Shown here piece after piece: positions 12,192 through 21,944 of a stretch of DNA of 64,000 nucleotides. The notes under the pieces are model-generated. The model saw nothing but the letters and a program-made list of their open reading frames with translations, was not told where the DNA came from and searched no databases. Origin of the DNA: Pisaster brevispinus (lineage: Eukaryota; Echinodermata; Asteroidea; Forcipulatida; Asteriidae); contig JAMKCF010000030.1 in assembly GCA_023634235.1 (NCBI GenBank), positions 2,232,001-2,296,000 of the forward strand, in the 5' to 3' direction. Position 1 is the first letter of the stretch; every line of letters starts with the position of its first letter. Position numbers and translations under genes: made by a program.

Positions 12192-12262
12192 ACAAAATTT
12201 GGGGATGCAAAAGCAAAGGCCCTTAGTTCTGGCAACAAGTACTTTCAGGACTCCTTGGAAAG
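12192..12262 (+). repeat. Repeat shared in inverse orientation with 1528-1613
   Basis: Same sequence as the reverse complement of 1528-1613, spanning GGGGATGCAAAAGCAAAGG to CCTTGGAAAGATGACTGA. Confidence 0.7.
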
Positions 12263-12362
12263 ATGACTGAAAACAACAAAAGAAGTAAATAAAGTAAATA
12301 CACATTTCCTATCACCCCAAAATATTGTGGCTTATAACTTGATATTTATTATTAAAAAGTCG

Positions 12363-12610
12363 CATCCCCTTAAGGTGATCCCATGGGTGCCGCTTCCCAG
12401 GTTGTATCGTAAACTTGAGTGTGATCCCTGGCTGCACGGCAGCTAACAGTTGAATGGCTTCTGACTGGCACCCCCGAACAAAGATATTGACTTATAGGGA
12501 GACCGCCAACATAGGGCTGGATAGCTCAGTTGGTAGAGCGCCGGTACGTTAATCCAGAGGTCGTTGGTTCAAGTCCTGCTTCAGTCATTTTTTCTTTGTT
12601 CAAACCCAAA
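12363..12610 (+). repeat. Composite tRNA-related SINE, copy 1
   Basis: A ~150-bp head (CATCCCCTTAAGGTGATCCC ... TCTGACTGGCACCCC) precedes a tRNA-like segment at about 12513-12586 with A box TAGCTCAGTTGGTAGAGCG and B box GGTTCAAGTCC. The same head and tRNA part recur at 13781-14030. The anticodon stem does not pair well, so this is a repeat, not a working tRNA gene. The unusual order (tRNA-like part at the 3' side) is worth noting. Confidence 0.75.
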
Positions 12611-13062
12611 TTACCCCAATAAAGTAGCGAATAAAGTAGGGGACGACTTTTTCGGTGGGCGACTCTGTCAGTTTACGACCTTGCTAGGGGGGCGACTTTG
12701 TAGTGGGCGACTTTTCTGGGGGACGAGATGACTGGTTTCCATTGGGTGTTATGGCTCTTTTTAATGGTCTTGTCATACTCATAGTCGTAATGGTGACTAT
12801 GATAATACTGATGTTAAAAGAGAGCCATAACAACAGCCCAACAAGTTTGGCTACAGTACATGTACATCATACATGTTCATGTCATACAAGTGGCTGCTGA
12901 TACATACACAGTTTACCGAAGTTACAATAATTGAAAAACTGCCAATGGACAGCATGTTCTATATTTACAAACTACTTAGTTTTTCAGTGAAACTCAAAAT
13001 ATCATAATTGTGTACAACACTAGTCAACAGTACAGAATTCAAATTCTTGTTCTTACCCCCAG

Positions 13063-13189
13063 CCTGGAAGAATGTCCATTGCTTTTCCCAAGCTAGACGG
13101 TTACACTTCAGATGCAGAGCCCTATACAAGAGAACTTGTTAAACAGATGAACAGGAAGAAGAAGAAGTCTGGAGGTTTCCAGTCGATGG
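13063..13189 (+). CDS. DDX54: DDX54 exon 2
   Basis: Acceptor TTACCCCCAG and donor G|GTGAGA bound an exon encoding [19 protein letters not shown]...[14 protein letters not shown]. The block TSDxEPxTRE and the run [12 protein letters not shown] just before the Q motif are characteristic of DDX54. It ends in phase 1 and joins exon 3 to complete the Gly codon. Confidence 0.9.
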
Positions 13190-13705
13190 GTGAGACATTT
13201 CTTTCTTTAAATGTAGGGTCACTAATTGGTTTTTGTCATCTTTATGCTAATTTACAGGCAACATTTTAACAAAAGATACAATCATGTGAAATTTTCAACT
13301 GAACACTGTTTTTTGCTTAGAAATTTACCCCAAAAGCCTGTCACTGTATTTGTACTGTGATGATATCGAATCCATCCTTGTTTAGCAAGGTGACAGCGGG
13401 TACCAACTACTAATCGCATCTCTTGCTGCAGCATTCGTGAACAGACACCAACCCTCAGAAATCTGAGAAACGATTCATAGTGTGGATTTTGTCAACAAAC
13501 TTTGTCAACAAACAAATTACGGGCTACTGATACGGCTAAGGCTGGATTGCAGCGTCATCATGCATTGAAGTAAAAGGCGTTTTTAGCAGAACACTTAGCA
13601 ACAGTCTTAGCCGTAGCTGTAGCAACCTATTCAGTTAGGGTCTTATCCACATATTGTGATAAGAGGTCAAATATTAATTGTTGGAGCTGATTTGTGTCGT
13701 TGTAG

Positions 13706-13776
13706 GTTTAAGTAATCCAGTGTTTAACGGAATTATGAAGAAAGGTTACAAGATTCCAACACCAATCCAGAGAAAG
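13706..13776 (+). CDS. DDX54: DDX54 exon 3 (Q motif)
   Basis: Acceptor TTGTAG and donor AAG|GTTAGT. It encodes [20 protein letters not shown] followed by QRK, the DDX54 Q-motif region that recognises adenine. A SINE (13781-14030) begins within 5 bp of the donor, very close to the splice site. Confidence 0.93.
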
Positions 13777-13780
13777 GTTA

Positions 13781-14030
13781 GTCATCCCCTTAAGGTGATC
13801 CCTCTCCTGCAGCTTCCAAGGTTGTATTGAAATTTGGGTGTGATCCCTGGCTTTACGGCAGTTACAGGTTGAACGGCCTCTGACTGGCACCCCTGAACAA
13901 AGATATTGTCAAAATAGGGAGACCACCAATATCAGGGCTACGTAGCTCAGTTGGTCGAGCGCCGACACATTAATTCAGAGGTCACAGGTTCAAGGCCTGA
14001 GCCCCTAGTCAATTTGTCTTTGTTCAGCCC
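13781..14030 (+). repeat. Composite tRNA-related SINE, copy 2
   Basis: Colinear with copy 1: TCATCCCCTTAAGGTGATCC, GTGTGATCCCTGGCT, TCTGACTGGCACCCC, then A box TAGCTCAGTTGGTCGAGCG and B box GGTTCAAGGCC. It begins directly after the exon 3 donor of DDX54. Confidence 0.75.
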
Positions 14031-14039
14031 CAAATTATT

Positions 14040-14250
14040 GTAAATGAATTCATCACATGATATCATGCTGGAGGCTGGCATATATGTAGTGCATCTATCT
14101 TTCCAAACCGCAGTGGATGATATCAAAATGGTAAGACAGTAGGAGGGTTGACTGTGTACTGTGTACAACCATTCATTGCATGATATCATAATTCAGGCTG
14201 GTGTAGTTTATTTATCATTCCAAACCACAATGGATGACATTTTACAGTCA
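14040..14250 (+). repeat. Intronic ~120-bp tandem repeat, two units
   Basis: Two units carry ATCACATGATATCAT, CAGGCTGG-like, CATCTATCTTTCCAAACC and GTGGATGATATC, with AGGAGGGTTGACTGTGTACT between them. Further units of the same family lie at 18228-18530. Confidence 0.7.
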
Positions 14251-14960
14251 GTGTGTAGTAGGTTTTCATTATAAAGAAAATCAGCAAAAATACTTGGTAA
14301 AGGTACATCAATGTATTATACAGAGCTGGTTGGCCTGACAAAATAGTCACAGACAGTGCTCAAGTTTTGTGTGATAATCTGTGTACATGTACATGAAACA
14401 ACGAACCTGTGACAATTTGGGCTTAATCCATTGTTTGAGTCAGGAGAACATAGTGAAAAACCACTCACAACTTCCCGCTTGTAAACACATTGTCCTTAAT
14501 TTTGTTTGTGAAATAACTGAAGTATTTTTAGGTTTTCAGATACAGTTTTCATAAATATGACTTCATTTCAGAGGGAAATATTTCACAGATAAAAATGCTT
14601 ATGAACTTCATGTTTCTCCATTTTAAATTTGTTTGGTACACGTACACACAATAATTTGTTTATTCATTGCTGCTTTAGTTTTTATTGACCTTTCTTTACA
14701 TTTTCTTGATGTTAATTTTCTTTTTTTAGTTGCATTGTTTGATGTCTTCATACCTCCCCTAAGGTTCTTAAGTTTTTCTTAAGTATAAATTAGCCTTCGT
14801 GCTGCGAAGAATTTTTTTTTTTTTAATCCAACCATTTTAATCTATCTATCTATCTATCCTAATCAGTAAGCTTTCAGACTGAAATGAAACTTATCCTTAC
14901 CAATCCTGTATATATACCTTTAAGTTGCCATCGTTTGATTGACATACTTTGTTGAATGTT
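14250..14960. other. DDX54 intron 3, no recognised element
   Basis: Apart from a short TCTA microsatellite near 14841-14856 and a poly-T near 14812 I see nothing recognisable. Confidence 0.4.
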
Positions 14961-14964
14961 TCAG

Positions 14965-15153
14965 TGTATCCCGGTGATTATGGAGGGTAAAGATGTTGTT
15001 GCCATGGCAAGGACAGGCAGTGGTGAAACGGCGGCTTTCCTCCTGCCCATGTTTGAGAGACTCCATCAGAGGTCGGCAAAGTCCGGAGCAAGAGCCCTCA
15101 TCCTCTCTCCTACCAGAGAGCTGGCGCTTCAGACTTTGAAGTTTTCAAAAGAG
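14965..15153 (+). CDS. DDX54: DDX54 exon 4 (Walker A, PTREL)
   Basis: 189 nt, 63 codons, phase 0 at both ends, acceptor TTTCAG, donor GAG|GTAACT. It encodes [19 protein letters not shown], then [13 protein letters not shown] and [17 protein letters not shown]. The Walker A lysine is replaced: the codon at 15025-15027 is GAA (Glu) where the family has Lys. That residue contacts the ATP phosphates, so the product should not hydrolyse ATP normally. A single A-to-G change would explain it. Confidence 0.93.
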
Positions 15154-15182
15154 GTAACTTCTAGGGTTTTGTATATTTTTCT

Positions 15183-15240
15183 ATTTGCTCTGATTGTCTC
15201 CTGAAGACAATCAGAGCATACTGATCGAAACGTTTAGTCT
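15183..15240 (+). ncRNA. Degenerate hammerhead-like motif
   Basis: CTGAAGA is followed by a possible stem (ATCAG...CTGAT) and GAAACGTT, the order of a hammerhead core. The 5' side forms a 13-bp hairpin GCTCTGATTGTCT/AGACAATCAGAGC instead of pairing with the 3' side, so a proper stem I is lacking. It is a probable relic related to the motif at 59554-59597. Confidence 0.35.
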
Positions 15241-16730
15241 AATGTCAAGATCGATGTCAACTTAGTTTCATTATGTTGTTTTTTTCCTAGCAGACTCAAA
15301 CAAGTCTATCGTAATCAGCAATGAATATGAAAAGCATTTGTGTTCATTTCACTTGTACCTTATTTTTGTGTATGTGTAAATCAGTGAGCCATGGTGTGCA
15401 TTTATGAATATTCATGAGAGAATATGCACAATGAGAGACCGTAACGGGTGAGATGTGTTACCCTTCGGCGAGTAGGTGTGTTGCTATGCATTTTTTCTGA
15501 AATTCTAGAGAACCCAAGGCAAGGCGCGGTCGTAAGGAAGACCAACCAGCCGATTTGCCGGGGCGAATTTCAAGGCGATTTTGCCTGAGCAATATACGGT
15601 AAGTATTGTCATATTTATATTGATTGCAAGGTTTTTCACTAAATCAATTTATTTCATGTCCATTAAAGTGAGTTTATTTGTAGATTATAAGAAAATGTGC
15701 TTTAAGTAGAAATCACCTATAGAACCATTTAAGCAAAGCTTTTGATATGTATTCGAAGTTCGCTATGCGTAAGGTGCTTTACTGTTACATTATGCAAGGT
15801 CATCAAAGATTTGAAGTTATTTATTTTCCAATCAGGATAAGAGAATTAAGTCTTACTTTACGAACTTGTATGGAAGCATACCGCTGATGAATTCACCGTT
15901 AAAAGCCGGGTGTGCAGTTATTGTATATTGTTTGTTATGTCTTTTGTTTCACACCCATTCATTTTGGAATTAGGAAATTTAATAAGTAAACTTCCGAATT
16001 TCAGATGGCTCTGAGGCTAGGCTTTTAGCCTTTCAAGTACATTGTTGTTCATGAACGCCCAGTACGACAACTCCGACCCCAGCAACCCCGATACATGGAA
16101 CCACCTGACAGAGGTCTTCCACTGCACTGAAGTTTAAGCCTGGATGTCTTGGCCGAATATCCAGTAGATAAGGTCGCTTTCTGACTTGAGGTCAGAAGAG
16201 AAATTAGATGACACACCCAGTAAGATATACGTATAAATATATCGGGTCGAAATACTACAAGACGGTTTAAGAGTCATATCTTCCAATGATATATTGAAGT
16301 GGATCTGGTTTGTTTATATAAAAGGAGCAACTTAACTTGTTTATTTTACTTTCTACAATTGATAGAGAGTTTTACTTTGACTAAATAAATTGTTTCGCTT
16401 TGCAAATCAGGCACGCATGACATCTATAACCACCGGTTCTCTTCAGAACAAACACAACACACCCACACACAAACGAACTACTCAAAAGAGATTTTCACAT
16501 GGTGTTACCACAAACCTCTCTTAGTTATACTTCCACCATGCAAAGTTTCATATCCTACTTAACAATGGGTTTACCTGGTTAGTCTGCTGCCACCTAGTGT
16601 CCCCAAAAGTCTCCCATTGCTGAATGAAATTGTTCCCTGCCGTTTAGTGTTTTAAAGCTATTTCAAGCCAGAAGTAACATCAATTTACGGCTTGAAAATG
16701 ATGGGGTTTTTTGTCTTCGTGTATCTTGGC
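15240..16730. other. DDX54 intron 4, mostly unassigned
   Basis: No exon or RNA gene is supported. Around 16497-16560 there is a diverged copy of the ACATGGTGTTACCxCAAACC / CACCATGCAAAG sequence also seen at 17060, 32690, 48760 and 61190. Confidence 0.4.
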
Positions 16731-16732
16731 AG

Positions 16733-16920
16733 CTAGGTCGTTTCACATCCCTGAAGGCGGAAGTAATCCTCGGTGTGGACAAACTTGATGATCAGTTTGC
16801 GGCGATGCATGAGAAACCGGACGACATCATCGCGACGCCGGGACGCCTGCTCCACGTTCTGGTTGAGATGGAGATGAAGTTGAAGTACATTGAGTACGTT
16901 GTGTTTGACGAAGCAGACAG
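16733..16920 (+). CDS. DDX54: DDX54 exon 5 (TPGR, DEAD)
   Basis: Encodes [20 protein letters not shown], then [20 protein letters not shown] and YVVFDEADR. Acceptor TTGGCAG, donor CAG|GTGAGA; it ends in phase 2, completed by the first base of exon 6. Motif Ib (TPGR) and motif II (DEAD) are intact; the second Gly of the family's LGGD is Val. Confidence 0.93.
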
Positions 16921-17034
16921 GTGAGAAGTAGAATTTATCATCTGCTCAGAACTGTAAGGTCATTAATTGCATTTAACATCTATTAAATTGTTGCAGTACC
17001 CGCTGCTAAGGATTCGAACCTAGTTCCCATAGAA

Positions 17035-17120
17035 TAAATCTACACAGCGAAGTAGATATACACATGGCGTTTACCGCAAACTGAGTCTACATTGATACCT
17101 CACCATGCAATGCCTTAAGA
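17035..17120 (+). repeat. Dispersed repeat ending ACCTCACCATGCAA
   Basis: TCTACACAGCGAAGTAGATA, CACATGGCGTTTACCGCAAA and ACCTCACCATGCAA recur, with variation, near 32665-32720, 48740-48830, 59830-59855 and 61185-61250. In three of those places it directly follows the right arm of the inverted-repeat family. Confidence 0.6.
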
Positions 17121-17763
17121 AGTCATCATCATCATGATCATGGCTCCCATCACTGTGTGATGATCTGATTCTCTGCCAGGTTGTTGCGACGGCGTCGGGT
17201 AAGGTGTTGCCTCCAGCATAGATCATGGAAGTTCAGTGCTGAACTTGCAGCACCAGCCTTAACAGATGATCTCCAAGAAGTATTTAACTTCAGTTCGCGC
17301 ATGAAACTTGCGCGCTCTGCACAATCACACTGGTAGTGCCCCTCATTTGTTAGAAAGTCTATGTTCAAACACTCTGACTGTGTACGTTTGTATCACAATT
17401 TTAAACACGGCCGTGTGATCTCTCTGGATCTCTTCTTGATCAATCAGAATGGACAAACTGTCCCAAGTATCTATGAATGGTAGATAAACTATTCCAGCCT
17501 GAACCAAGATATCATGTGGTGAATGCATCTGCACTGTGGATGTTGTACAGCTCTGTTCGCATCTGCACCACCATGGGATGGCTTCAAATGGTTGGTCAAC
17601 TTGCAGGAAAATGTCAAGAAAGTCTAAACATTACTTCCTTGGCTTTGTGACTGTTTGTCAGATGAAAAGATATCTCTGGAGGAGAGTGATTCAAACTGAA
17701 TCCATTTCTCTCCTGATTATTTCAAATGGTGGTCTATAATTTTTTTCTCTTGGCACCTTTCAG

Positions 17764-17947
17764 ACTTTTTGAGATGGGTTTTGCCGAGCAGCTTCGGGAG
17801 ATTCTACACTCTCTGCCGCAGCATTGTCAGACGCTCCTCTTTTCGGCGACGCTGCCCAAATCTCTTGTTGAGTTTGCCAAGACTGGACTGAACGACCCAA
17901 CCCTCATACGGCTTGACGTGGAGACAAAGATATCAGATCAACTCAAG
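17764..17947 (+). CDS. DDX54: DDX54 exon 6 (SAT motif)
   Basis: Encodes [38 protein letters not shown] and [15 protein letters not shown]. Acceptor TTTCAG, donor AAG|GTATGA. Motif III (SAT), which couples ATP hydrolysis to RNA unwinding, is intact. [10 protein letters not shown] is nearly invariant in DDX54. Confidence 0.93.
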
Positions 17948-18227
17948 GTATGAAAATCATTTGTGTCTTGGGGCAAAAGTGCTCAGTGCAAAAATCGTTA
18001 TATCTTAGTGTGTACTTGTATTGTGTGTACATTTGGGTTACTTTAAGCAAGGTACAACGTTTTGACAATTCAAAGTCACGTATAACGTAAATGCTCTTTT
18101 AGTTTTTGCACTAACACGACTGTTTGTTCTTCCTCTGTTGGTATCATTTTCCAGCAAGCTTACTGACCATTTTACAACCATTCAACTGCTTGGGTTATGT
18201 AGTGTACGGTGGCACAACTCTGCACTG

Positions 18228-18530
18228 AACGAACTGTGTACATTTGTGTACCACATGATTTCATATTGCAGGCTGACATATCTATCATTCAAAACTACAG
18301 CGGATGATATTGAATGGTCCAAGAGTAGAAGGGTTGACTGTGTTCTGTGTTCTGTGTTCTGTGTTTGCTTTCATCACATGATATCAGACATATTACAGGC
18401 AGGCTTGGTGCATCTATCATTCCAAACTATAGTGGATGATGATGATAAATGGTCAAACAGTAAGAGGGTTGAATGTGTACTGAGTAGACGCATTCATCAT
18501 AGGATGTCACATTGAAAAACCCAGTTTTTA
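18228..18530 (+). repeat. Intronic ~120-bp tandem repeat, about 2.5 units
   Basis: Units repeat CACATGATATCAGACAT or TCATATTGCAGGCTG, TATCATTCCAAACTA and GTGGATGATGAT/GCGGATGATATTG, then AGGGTTGACTGTGTTCTG. Same family as 14040-14250. Confidence 0.7.
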
Positions 18531-18602
18531 AAAGGTGTAGTCCTCGTTGTTTCTGGCATGGTTTCAAATAAATGAACCTTGAATCTTGAACCTCTTCTTT
18601 AA

Positions 18603-19773
18603 TCCTTTCAGTCCCATATACTTTGTACACAGCTAACCCCCATATCCCGCATACTTTTCAAGCACATACTTTTATTGAGTGTTTTCATTAAAAAAATCAT
18701 TAAAAAATTACCATAAAGTATTTTGTTACAATATTTTGGGATAATGTTTATCGGGTAATTGTCTTTATTTCTGGATAGGTTTCGTTGACCTCTGTGACCT
18801 CATTGACCTTTAACTTCCTGTGAAAGCGGAAGTTGTAAACAAAATATAAATGCTTTTAAATTTTTGTCATTTTGGCTTCTGTTTTTCAGTATTAGTTTCG
18901 ATATAATACAAAAAATAATAGTTTACATGCAATACAAGTTTTATGACATTATTGTAGCTTGGTGTGTTGATAAATTCCGTAGCTAGAACGGTTTTCCTTT
19001 GCGTTGTTGTTCATTATCTCTGGCCACGTACGCACATGCTCATGGCGGCCGCCATCTTGAAACTTTGTTTACTTTCGTTCAGATGAACTACTCAAACTTT
19101 GACGAAGTTATTAAATGGTTTTAGCTCTGATCAACTGCCAGAAAATCTATCCATATGTGGTATGGACATTTCTAAAGACATTTGCAATACTGTGGACATT
19201 TTTAAGGCCAAAGAATCTGTGAAAATTTTGAAACAAAAATAGCAAAAAAACAGAGGGCCACACGGCTATGTCGTGCATCGTTCGTGACACATGTGTGGAA
19301 ATGCAAACTCATTATGTGTGTACAGTTCCACAAACGATAGAAAATACTTCCAAAAACCAATCAAAACAACACATTTTTCTGAATAATTATTAAATATACA
19401 CACCTGAATTAATAGTATAGTATTTGCTAAGTAACCAGTAGTCAAGAAAGGAAATCACACAGGGAAAACGAGCTACATTTTGAAGAAAATCTTTACGTCA
19501 ATTTTTTTTCTATTTGGACTTCGCGCAGACTCAACCATGGAACGGAAGGTGTAAAAAGTCCCGGATGCAGTCTGCTATACCTCTCTAAACTATACCAACA
19601 TAGGGCGAATTTCATCGTGTAGTTGGTGCTGTATTTTTGTTTTCATAGTGCATTTGGTGCGAGCGTGACAGCATTTATATTGTGTGGCGACCGCGCAACC
19701 CAGGATATCCCGGGAGCGGGATTTGAGTGCGCGCTACGTAAGCCGGGATATCCCGGGTGCGGGACTGAAAGGG
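18603..19773. mobile_element. Non-autonomous piggyBac-type element
   Basis: TTAA at 18599-18602 and at 19774-19777 flank a 1171-bp segment with ends TCCTTTCAGTCCC and (inverse) CCCTTTCAGTCCC, one mismatch in 13. TTAA target sites and CCYTT-type ends are typical of piggyBac. Near the right end are two palindromic GGATATCCCGGG blocks, matched on the left by CCATATCCCGC. I see no transposase frame, so this is a deletion derivative or MITE in DDX54 intron 6. Confidence 0.85.
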
Positions 19774-19787
19774 TTAAAGACCTTTGC

Positions 19788-19949
19788 CCAATTTCATAAA
19801 GCAACTTTCTATGCTTAGCAAAAAATCAATGGGACACCAGTCGCAACAATATAAATTTCATGGAAGTTTTGCTTGTAACCAGTTTTTGCTAAGCATTGTT
19901 TTTCTGTGCTTGGCAAGTTTTTACATGACAAGTTTTATGAAATTGGGCT
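19788..19949. mobile_element. MITE, GCCCAATTTCATA family
   Basis: Left TGCCCAATTTCATAAAGCAA and right TTTTATGAAATTGGGCT form an inverted pair; the middle holds TATGCTTAGCAAAAAATC and TTTTTGCTAAGCATTG as inner inverted repeats. Related copies lie at 50281-50465 and 58861-59037. Confidence 0.75.
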
Positions 19950-19964
19950 CTTATGAATTGACGT

Positions 19965-20150
19965 CATCCAGCCGCCTTCTTAGCGGTAAGCCGATGATGA
20001 AACAATGGAATATGTACAGATTTGTATGTGCGGCACACATGACTGGCCAATGAGCAACGTGCTTTTGACCTCTACATGTAGGTGAGGGGCCCCACTCAAA
20101 TAACGTCATATGCACTCATATTCACTCACAGCTGATAAGCTGATTTGCGA
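19965..20150 (+). repeat. Dispersed repeat, second copy of 9183-9345
   Basis: Colinear with the copy at 9183-9345: CAGCCGCCTTCTTAGCGG, GATGATGAAACAATGGA, GACTGGCCAATGAGC, TTTTGACCTCTA and ACGTCATATGCA. Confidence 0.7.
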
Positions 20151-20164
20151 AAAGACGCGTCTAC

Positions 20165-20425
20165 AACGTGTTGGAGCCCCAGGCACGCAAGTGCGCCCTT
20201 TGGCAGCCTGCTACATGGACCTATAAAATGACCATGAAGCACAGCCAGAGATTGAAAGTGTTAGAATTTTCTGGAAGGAAGAAAACTGGGCCCAGAGAAA
20301 AACCCTTGGTGTCGTAGGAGAGAACCATCGCACAACTCCAGTCATATATGGCCTTAGCCTGGAATCAAACCAGGGCCACACTGGTGAGAGGCGAGCGCTC
20401 TCCGCACTAGCCACCCATGCCACTC
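20165..20425 (-). repeat. tRNA-derived SINE (reverse strand)
   Basis: On the reverse strand an A-box-like TGGCTAGTGCGGAGAGCGC and a B box GGTTTGATTCC lie about 40 bp apart, followed by a body ending in GGCTGCCAAAGGGCGCACTT. It ends about 30 bp before DDX54 exon 7. Confidence 0.65.
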
Positions 20426-20454
20426 AATAACATGACCTCATTTGATCCTTTCAG

Positions 20455-20586
20455 AGCTCCTTCTTCTTCCTGAGACAGTCTGATAAGATAGCCACCCTGC
20501 TGTACCTTCTACGGGAGGTGGTCAAACCAGACGATCTGACCGTCGTCTTCATGGCAACCAAACACCATGTGGAATATGTGAAAGAG
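20455..20586 (+). CDS. DDX54: DDX54 exon 7 (start of RecA2)
   Basis: 44 codons, phase 0 to 0: SSFFFLRQSDKIATLLYLLR, then EVVKPDDLTVVFMATKHH and VEYVKE. Acceptor TTTCAG, donor GAG|GTGAGG. VVFMATKHH matches motif IV of the family (VVFVATKHH type). Confidence 0.93.
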
Positions 20587-20659
20587 GTGAGGAATCACTG
20601 TACACCGCAAACACTGAATGAAATATGAGCACTGCGAGGCCAAACTAGCCCTCCCTCTA

Positions 20660-20800
20660 TCGGTAGTGGCTTGTCTTGACCGAGCGCTCTAGAGCAGATC
20701 TGGGGTTGTCAGAGTGTGGGTTTGATTCCCAGTCATGGCACTTGTGTCCTTAAGCAAGGCACGTAACCACAGTTGCTTCTTTTAGCCCAGGCGTGTAAAT
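20660..20800 (+). repeat. tRNA-derived SINE fragment
   Basis: TTGACCGAGCGCTCTAGAGC, then GTGGGTTTGATTCCC (B box), then CACTTGTGTCCTTAAGCAAG, matching the order in the SINE at 49496-49873. It is truncated at its 3' side. Confidence 0.75.
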
Positions 20801-20924
20801 AGGAACCTGAATAAAAAATGGTGCAAAAAAGTTGGAAAACCACAGTGTGTAGAGACAGTTGTTTGCTGTTTTTGTTTTTTAGAGAACTTCTTCAAATTAG
20901 GCAAATTTATTAATAATAGTAGAA

Positions 20925-21080
20925 GTCCCTTCAACACACGGGACCAACGGCTTTACGTCCCATCCGAAAGGACGCCGCAACAGTGGTCAAGTGTCTTGTT
21001 CCAGGACACAAGTGTCAGGACCAGGACTCGAACCCACACTCTGCTGATCAGAAACACCACGGTTAGCGCCTCCTTCTCCT
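20925..21080 (-). repeat. tRNA-derived SINE fragment (reverse strand)
   Basis: CCAACGGCTTTACGTCCCAT, AAGTGTCTTGTTCCAGGACA, GGACTCGAACCCACACTCTG and CAGAAACACC follow the reverse-strand order of the SINE at 49496-49873. Confidence 0.8.
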
Positions 21081-21413
21081 GTCCCTCTTCCTCCTCTTAA
21101 ACAATTGGCCACTGATTATGTTCCTGAAGGTCTGAGCACAGGTGGGAAGCAGCATCCTGAAAAGTTTGTCCCCCACTATTTTTGTGTCATCCAACTGGTC
21201 TTAAACATTTCCTACTACAAATTCAATGGTGATTTAAGAGCGGCGAAACACTAGCACGTGATCACATCTTGACCAATCAGAATGAATAAACTCTCCAAGG
21301 TATTTATGAATACTGATTCGCGCTGGTCGCTTTTTGGTCCAGTTCCAAACAAATTTTGCAGTTTTGCAAGTTTTTCATAAAAAAAAAAAAATTCCTGTAA
21401 TTTTTCCCCTCAG

Positions 21414-21624
21414 ATCCTTACAATGGCTGGTATTAACTGCACATACACCTACAGTGACCTGGATCATGCGGCAAGAACAATCAACGTGGCTAAGTTTACT
21501 CGCAAGAAGACCAAAGTCATGCTGGTGACAGACGTGGCTGCCCGTGGTATAGACATTCCAATGCTGGACAATGTCATCAACTTCAATATCCCTGGCAAGC
21601 CCAAGCTTTATGTTCATCGAGTTG
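21414..21624 (+). CDS. DDX54: DDX54 exon 8 (last visible exon, motif V)
   Basis: Encodes LTMAGINCTYTYSDLDHAAR, VMLVTDVAARGIDIPMLDNV and INFNIPGKPKLYVHRVG, ending in phase 1 at donor G|GTAAGT. Motif V (TDVAARGIDIP) is present and HRVG opens motif VI. The expected continuation (RxARAGRSG) is not found downstream; from 21775 the sequence is SINE and LINE material. Confidence 0.93.
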
Positions 21625-21774
21625 GTAAGTGAGGGGTTTTTTTTGGGGGGGGGGGTGTGTGACAGAAATCTTTGAAGGCCACTGTTTTCAGCGGGGGCAA
21701 AGTCATTGTATCACAGACTTGTAGAAAAAAATAATTGAATAAAGTTGTGGCCCACTGCACTCATACCCATCTTC

Positions 21775-21930
21775 CAGCATGTCCAGTGTGTTGTGTAATG
21801 CGTGTAAAAGAACCCAGTACACTTATCATTAAGAGAAAAGGTTGACCCTGGTGTTTTCGGGGGTATGTTTGGCTGCAGGTTGCGCCACCTTTTAAACCGT
21901 TACATGGTGCTATGTAAATAAGTGGGTTTT
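21775..21930 (+). repeat. SINE 3' body fragment
   Basis: CCAGTACACTTATCATTAAG, a TTTCGGGGG block, TTGGCTGCAG and ACCGTTACATGGTGCTATGT follow the 3' body of the SINE at 49496-49873. The tRNA head is absent. Confidence 0.65.
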
Positions 21931-21944
21931 ATGTTTGGAATATA

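Larger units (their letters stand above)
11404..12730. mobile_element. Terminal-inverted-repeat element rich in AAGTCGCCCC
   Basis: The left end carries AAGTCGCCCCTAGCAAAGCC and GACAGAGTCGCCCCCCGAC. The right end carries their inverted counterparts, GGGCGACTCTGTCAG and CTTGCTAGGGGGGCGACTTT, with additional GTGGGCGACTTTT. Several short AGTCGCCC copies at both ends look like subterminal binding repeats. No transposase frame is visible. A tRNA-like SINE (12363-12610) lies inside. The exact borders are uncertain. Confidence 0.55.
10892..21624 (+). pseudogene. DDX54: DDX54-like DEAD-box RNA helicase, partial and probably decayed
   Basis: Seven exons with consistent splice phases encode the N-terminal and helicase part of DDX54 (yeast Dbp10), a nucleolar ATP-dependent RNA helicase of large-subunit ribosome biogenesis. 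Visible motifs in order: Q-motif region GGFQSMG...PTPIQRK, Walker A, SPTREL (Ia), TPGR (Ib), DEAD (II), SAT (III), VVFMATKHH (IV), TDVAARGIDIP (V) and HRVG at the end of exon 7. Defects: Walker A reads TGSGETA instead of TGSGKTA, the family LGGD reads LGVD, the proposed exon 1 has TAA at codon 27, and no exon after HRVG (motif VI onward and the Dbp10 C-terminal domain) is visible before other sequence starts at 21.8 kb. Exons 2-7 are otherwise free of stops, so decay is recent, or some changes are sequence errors. The family identity is clear; the pseudogene status is inference. Confidence 0.75.

Noticed and set aside
12513..12586. Functional tRNA gene
   Set aside because: A and B boxes are present but the anticodon stem pairs poorly and the same sequence is part of a larger dispersed repeat.
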